Assembly: GCA_022428185.1 (NCBI GenBank)
Contig: JAKMCZ010000151.1
Coordinates: 1-5,998 of the forward strand
Source of the DNA: Alphaproteobacteria bacterium
Lineage (GTDB): Bacteria; Pseudomonadota; Alphaproteobacteria; RS24
DNA length: 5,998 nucleotides
Direction of reading: 5' to 3'
Shown in pieces: positions 4,417 to 5,998 of this stretch (its first letter is position 1; each line of letters opens with the position of its first letter). Below the pieces are notes generated by a model, which made no database searches, had not been told where the DNA came from, and saw nothing but the letters and a program-made list of their open reading frames with translations. Both the position numbers and the translations under genes were made by a program.

Positions 4417-4917
4417 ATGGAACCGAATTTTCACGCTTTGCAATTATTGGCTGAGGTGGCGCTTGGGCTGCTTGGTTTCTCCGCCATTCTCATCGGCTTG
4501 GCGCGTGCAGATGAAGACGGATTTAGTCCGCCAGACTCGTTTCGGGTTCGTTTGCTGATTTACTCTTCGCTCGGCACCATGTTTCTCGCACTCTTGCCCT
4601 TTGCCTTGTTCAATTCCATGCACCCCGAAGATTCATGGCGCATGCTGAACGCCGTGCTTCTGTTTTACTCGGCTATCGGGCTGTCGATTTTTCCGCGTCA
4701 GTTTTTACATCTGCGTGCCTCCGGTTTTAAGAAAATTTTCCCGCTGCCATTATTGACTTTTCAATCGAGCATTTTGGGTATCAATGCGGTTTTGGCGCTT
4801 CTCATGTTGCTCGATATCATCACCTTGAAAGCGAACTTTTACGTGGTCTGCCTGTTACTGTTTATAATCCAAAGCGCCATCGCTTTTGTGCGCACCATGT
4901 TTTATCGCGTGCATTGA
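4417..4917 (+). CDS. Five-helix membrane protein, unknown function
   Basis: The 166-residue protein starts at ATG 4417, six bases after GGAG (4407-4410). In-frame upstream codons lack such a site. Hydrophobic segments lie near residues 9-28, 46-66, 75-93, 117-134 and 140-159. The loop at about 29-45 is polar and acidic (RADEDGFSPPD), and the loop near 94-110 is basic. No enzymatic or transport motif is seen, and I do not recognise a named family. The next gene follows after 42 bases on the same strand without a terminator, so the two are probably co-transcribed. Confidence 0.8.
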   Translation: MEPNFHALQLLAEVALGLLGFSAILIGLARADEDGFSPPDSFRVRLLIYSSLGTMFLALLPFALFNSMHPEDSWRMLNAVLLFYSAIGLSIFPRQFLHLRASGFKKIFPLPLLTFQSSILGINAVLALLMLLDIITLKANFYVVCLLLFIIQSAIAFVRTMFYRVH

Positions 4918-4959
4918 GCCGCGACGGCTTCTTCATTGTGAGGTGAAACGCGAAACCTA

Positions 4960-5757
4960 ATGGCTTTTTCGGTTATTCATACATTTGACGTTGTGCTGCT
5001 TTTGTTGCCCGTGCTGGGAGGCTTTTGGGGCTGGCTGAATGGCGGCCTGCGCAGCGGCATGAAGCTGTTTTTCATTTTTACACCGACCATTGCATTGGGT
5101 TATTTCGGCGATCAAATTTTAGCCATCGGCAATGTTATCGGCGACATGCTGGTTGACCGAACAACCTTACCATTGGGGGTCATCGGTTCGGCGGCGGGCA
5201 TGCTGGGCATGATGGCGATTGTCGCGCTGTTTTATCTGGTCAGTCAGGTGGCGCTCAATATGCTGCATTTGAACAAGCCCGGCCAATGGGACCATTTTGC
5301 CGGTATCGGTTTAGGGGTTGTTGGCTTTCTTGCCATCTCGATGATTGCGTTCACGTTTTATTTTATGGCGTTTCCCAATCGGACATTAGGCTATGTGCAG
5401 GGGGCTTATTTCTGGCCCTATAGCCGACCGGTGATTGCCTATAGCTACCCCTATATTGGCGGTTTTATCGACCGGCGCATGTCGACGCTGGTCAATGGCG
5501 TGTCGGATAATCGGCTGCTGGCCCGCGTTGCGGCAGGCGGGGGAAATGCGTTATCGGTCGAGACGCTTGATAAGCTGGTCGATAAAATCAAACAGGTCGA
5601 TATTTCCGAAGTGCTGAAGCTGCAAGAGGCGGCGGCGCGCCTCGATCCGGAAACGGTGCGCGATATGATTAATTCTTACCGGTCGGGTGAGTTAAGCGAA
5701 GAGCGCTTGCGCGCGCATCTCAATGACCCGAATTTCATTTCACTCGCACAAGATTGA
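4960..5757 (+). CDS. CvpA-like membrane protein with extended C-terminal region
   Basis: The 265-residue protein has an N-terminal membrane domain with helices near 9-26, 33-50, 72-96 and 113-137. The CvpA pattern is suggested by D10 at the start of helix 1, by G-x-x-x-G-x-x-x-G spacing (GFWGWLNGGLRSG) after it, and by D-x-x-x-GIGLGVVG in the last helix. CvpA proteins were named for colicin V production and have since been linked to envelope stability. They usually run about 160-200 residues, and the extra tail here (about 140-265) is soluble, helical and charged. Only a distant GAGGTG (4940-4945, 14 bases away) precedes the ATG. It converges with the edge gene after a 9-base gap. Confidence 0.65.
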   Translation: MAFSVIHTFDVVLLLLPVLGGFWGWLNGGLRSGMKLFFIFTPTIALGYFGDQILAIGNVIGDMLVDRTTLPLGVIGSAAGMLGMMAIVALFYLVSQVALNMLHLNKPGQWDHFAGIGLGVVGFLAISMIAFTFYFMAFPNRTLGYVQGAYFWPYSRPVIAYSYPYIGGFIDRRMSTLVNGVSDNRLLARVAAGGGNALSVETLDKLVDKIKQVDISEVLKLQEAAARLDPETVRDMINSYRSGELSEERLRAHLNDPNFISLAQD

Positions 5758-5766
5758 TAAAAGCGT

Positions 5767-5998
5767 TTATTCGGCACTGTCGCCCGATGCGGCATTGGCC
5801 TCGTTCTGTGAAGCCGGCTCAGTGTCAATTTCGGGTATTTCGTCATCAACATCATAAACCGTGACCACGCCGCGCTTTTGCGGGTTCAATTCTAAATATC
5901 GCTCGCGCAATCTTTTCATGCGCAATTTGTCTTCATAGCGCAAACTAGCAAAGCCAAAACCGGTCTCCGGATTACCTGAAATCAAAAAACCGGCAGAA
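5767..5998 (-). CDS. 3' part of an unidentified gene (partial, continues past the window)
   Basis: The minus-strand frame stays open from the right edge to a TAA at 5767-5769. It encodes about 76 residues, so the start probably lies beyond the window. A TTG at 5985 is in frame but has no ribosome binding site. The visible part has a basic helical stretch (RYEDKLRMKRLRERYLELN), then an acidic, low-complexity tail rich in D, E, A and S, typical of a disordered C-terminus. The family is not recognised. Its stop is nine bases from the CvpA-like stop, with no terminator hairpin between. Confidence 0.65.
   Translation of the reverse strand, partial: SAGFLISGNPETGFGFASLRYEDKLRMKRLRERYLELNPQKRGVVTVYDVDDEIPEIDTEPASQNEANAASGDSAE

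Noticed and set aside
5435..5617. Second plus-strand frame inside the CvpA-like gene
   Set aside because: It lies wholly within the longer frame, with no start signal and no recognisable features.

Overview
The window looks like a bacterial chromosome segment from a Pseudomonadota-type organism. Base composition is near half GC by eye, there are clear GGAG-type ribosome binding sites, genes are densely packed with 4-base stop/start overlaps, and CvpA, DoxX, cupin and ABM-type proteins are present. A marine alphaproteobacterium is my best guess, but no marker gene fixes the taxonomy. I see no tRNA, rRNA, CRISPR array, transposase, phage gene or plasmid gene.

Layout. At the left edge (1-69) is the 3' end of a plus-strand gene, followed by a signal-peptide-like mini-ORF (66-146). 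A small three-helix membrane protein gene (264-683) comes next and ends in a strong intrinsic terminator (704-739). A compact plus-strand cluster then runs from 890 to 3120: an ABM-like alpha/beta-barrel protein, a mini-ORF, a tandem DUF5710 protein, a cupin, another mini-ORF, a DoxX-family membrane protein and a small secreted protein. It meets two minus-strand genes: a four-helix membrane protein (3153-3563) and a duplicated ABM-like protein (3647-4288). From a shared divergent intergenic region, a plus-strand pair runs outward: a five-helix membrane protein (4417-4917) and a CvpA-like protein with a long C-terminal tail (4960-5757). At the right edge is the 3' part of an unrecognised minus-strand gene.

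The most unusual feature is a dispersed cassette. Four times in the first 2.75 kb, a plus-strand gene's stop codon overlaps the start codon of a short reading frame resembling a Sec signal peptide (basic start, an A-L-L-F/V-type hydrophobic core and, in the best copies, an A-x-P-A-W-A-like end). Three copies stop after 21-26 residues with no mature protein, and one runs on into a secreted protein. Copies 2-4 share the 11-mer GCGCTTTTGTT, and copies 2 and 3 share 14 bases. Two copies end at the ribosome binding site or start codon of the next gene, whose start is TTG. They therefore look either like translational-coupling leader peptides or like remnants of a mobile signal-peptide-coding repeat that lands on stop codons.

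Functionally, the 890-3120 cluster combines a possible monooxygenase-like barrel, a metal-type cupin, a DoxX membrane protein and a secreted protein. This resembles a small redox or stress module, but the sequence gives no direct evidence of a substrate or pathway.
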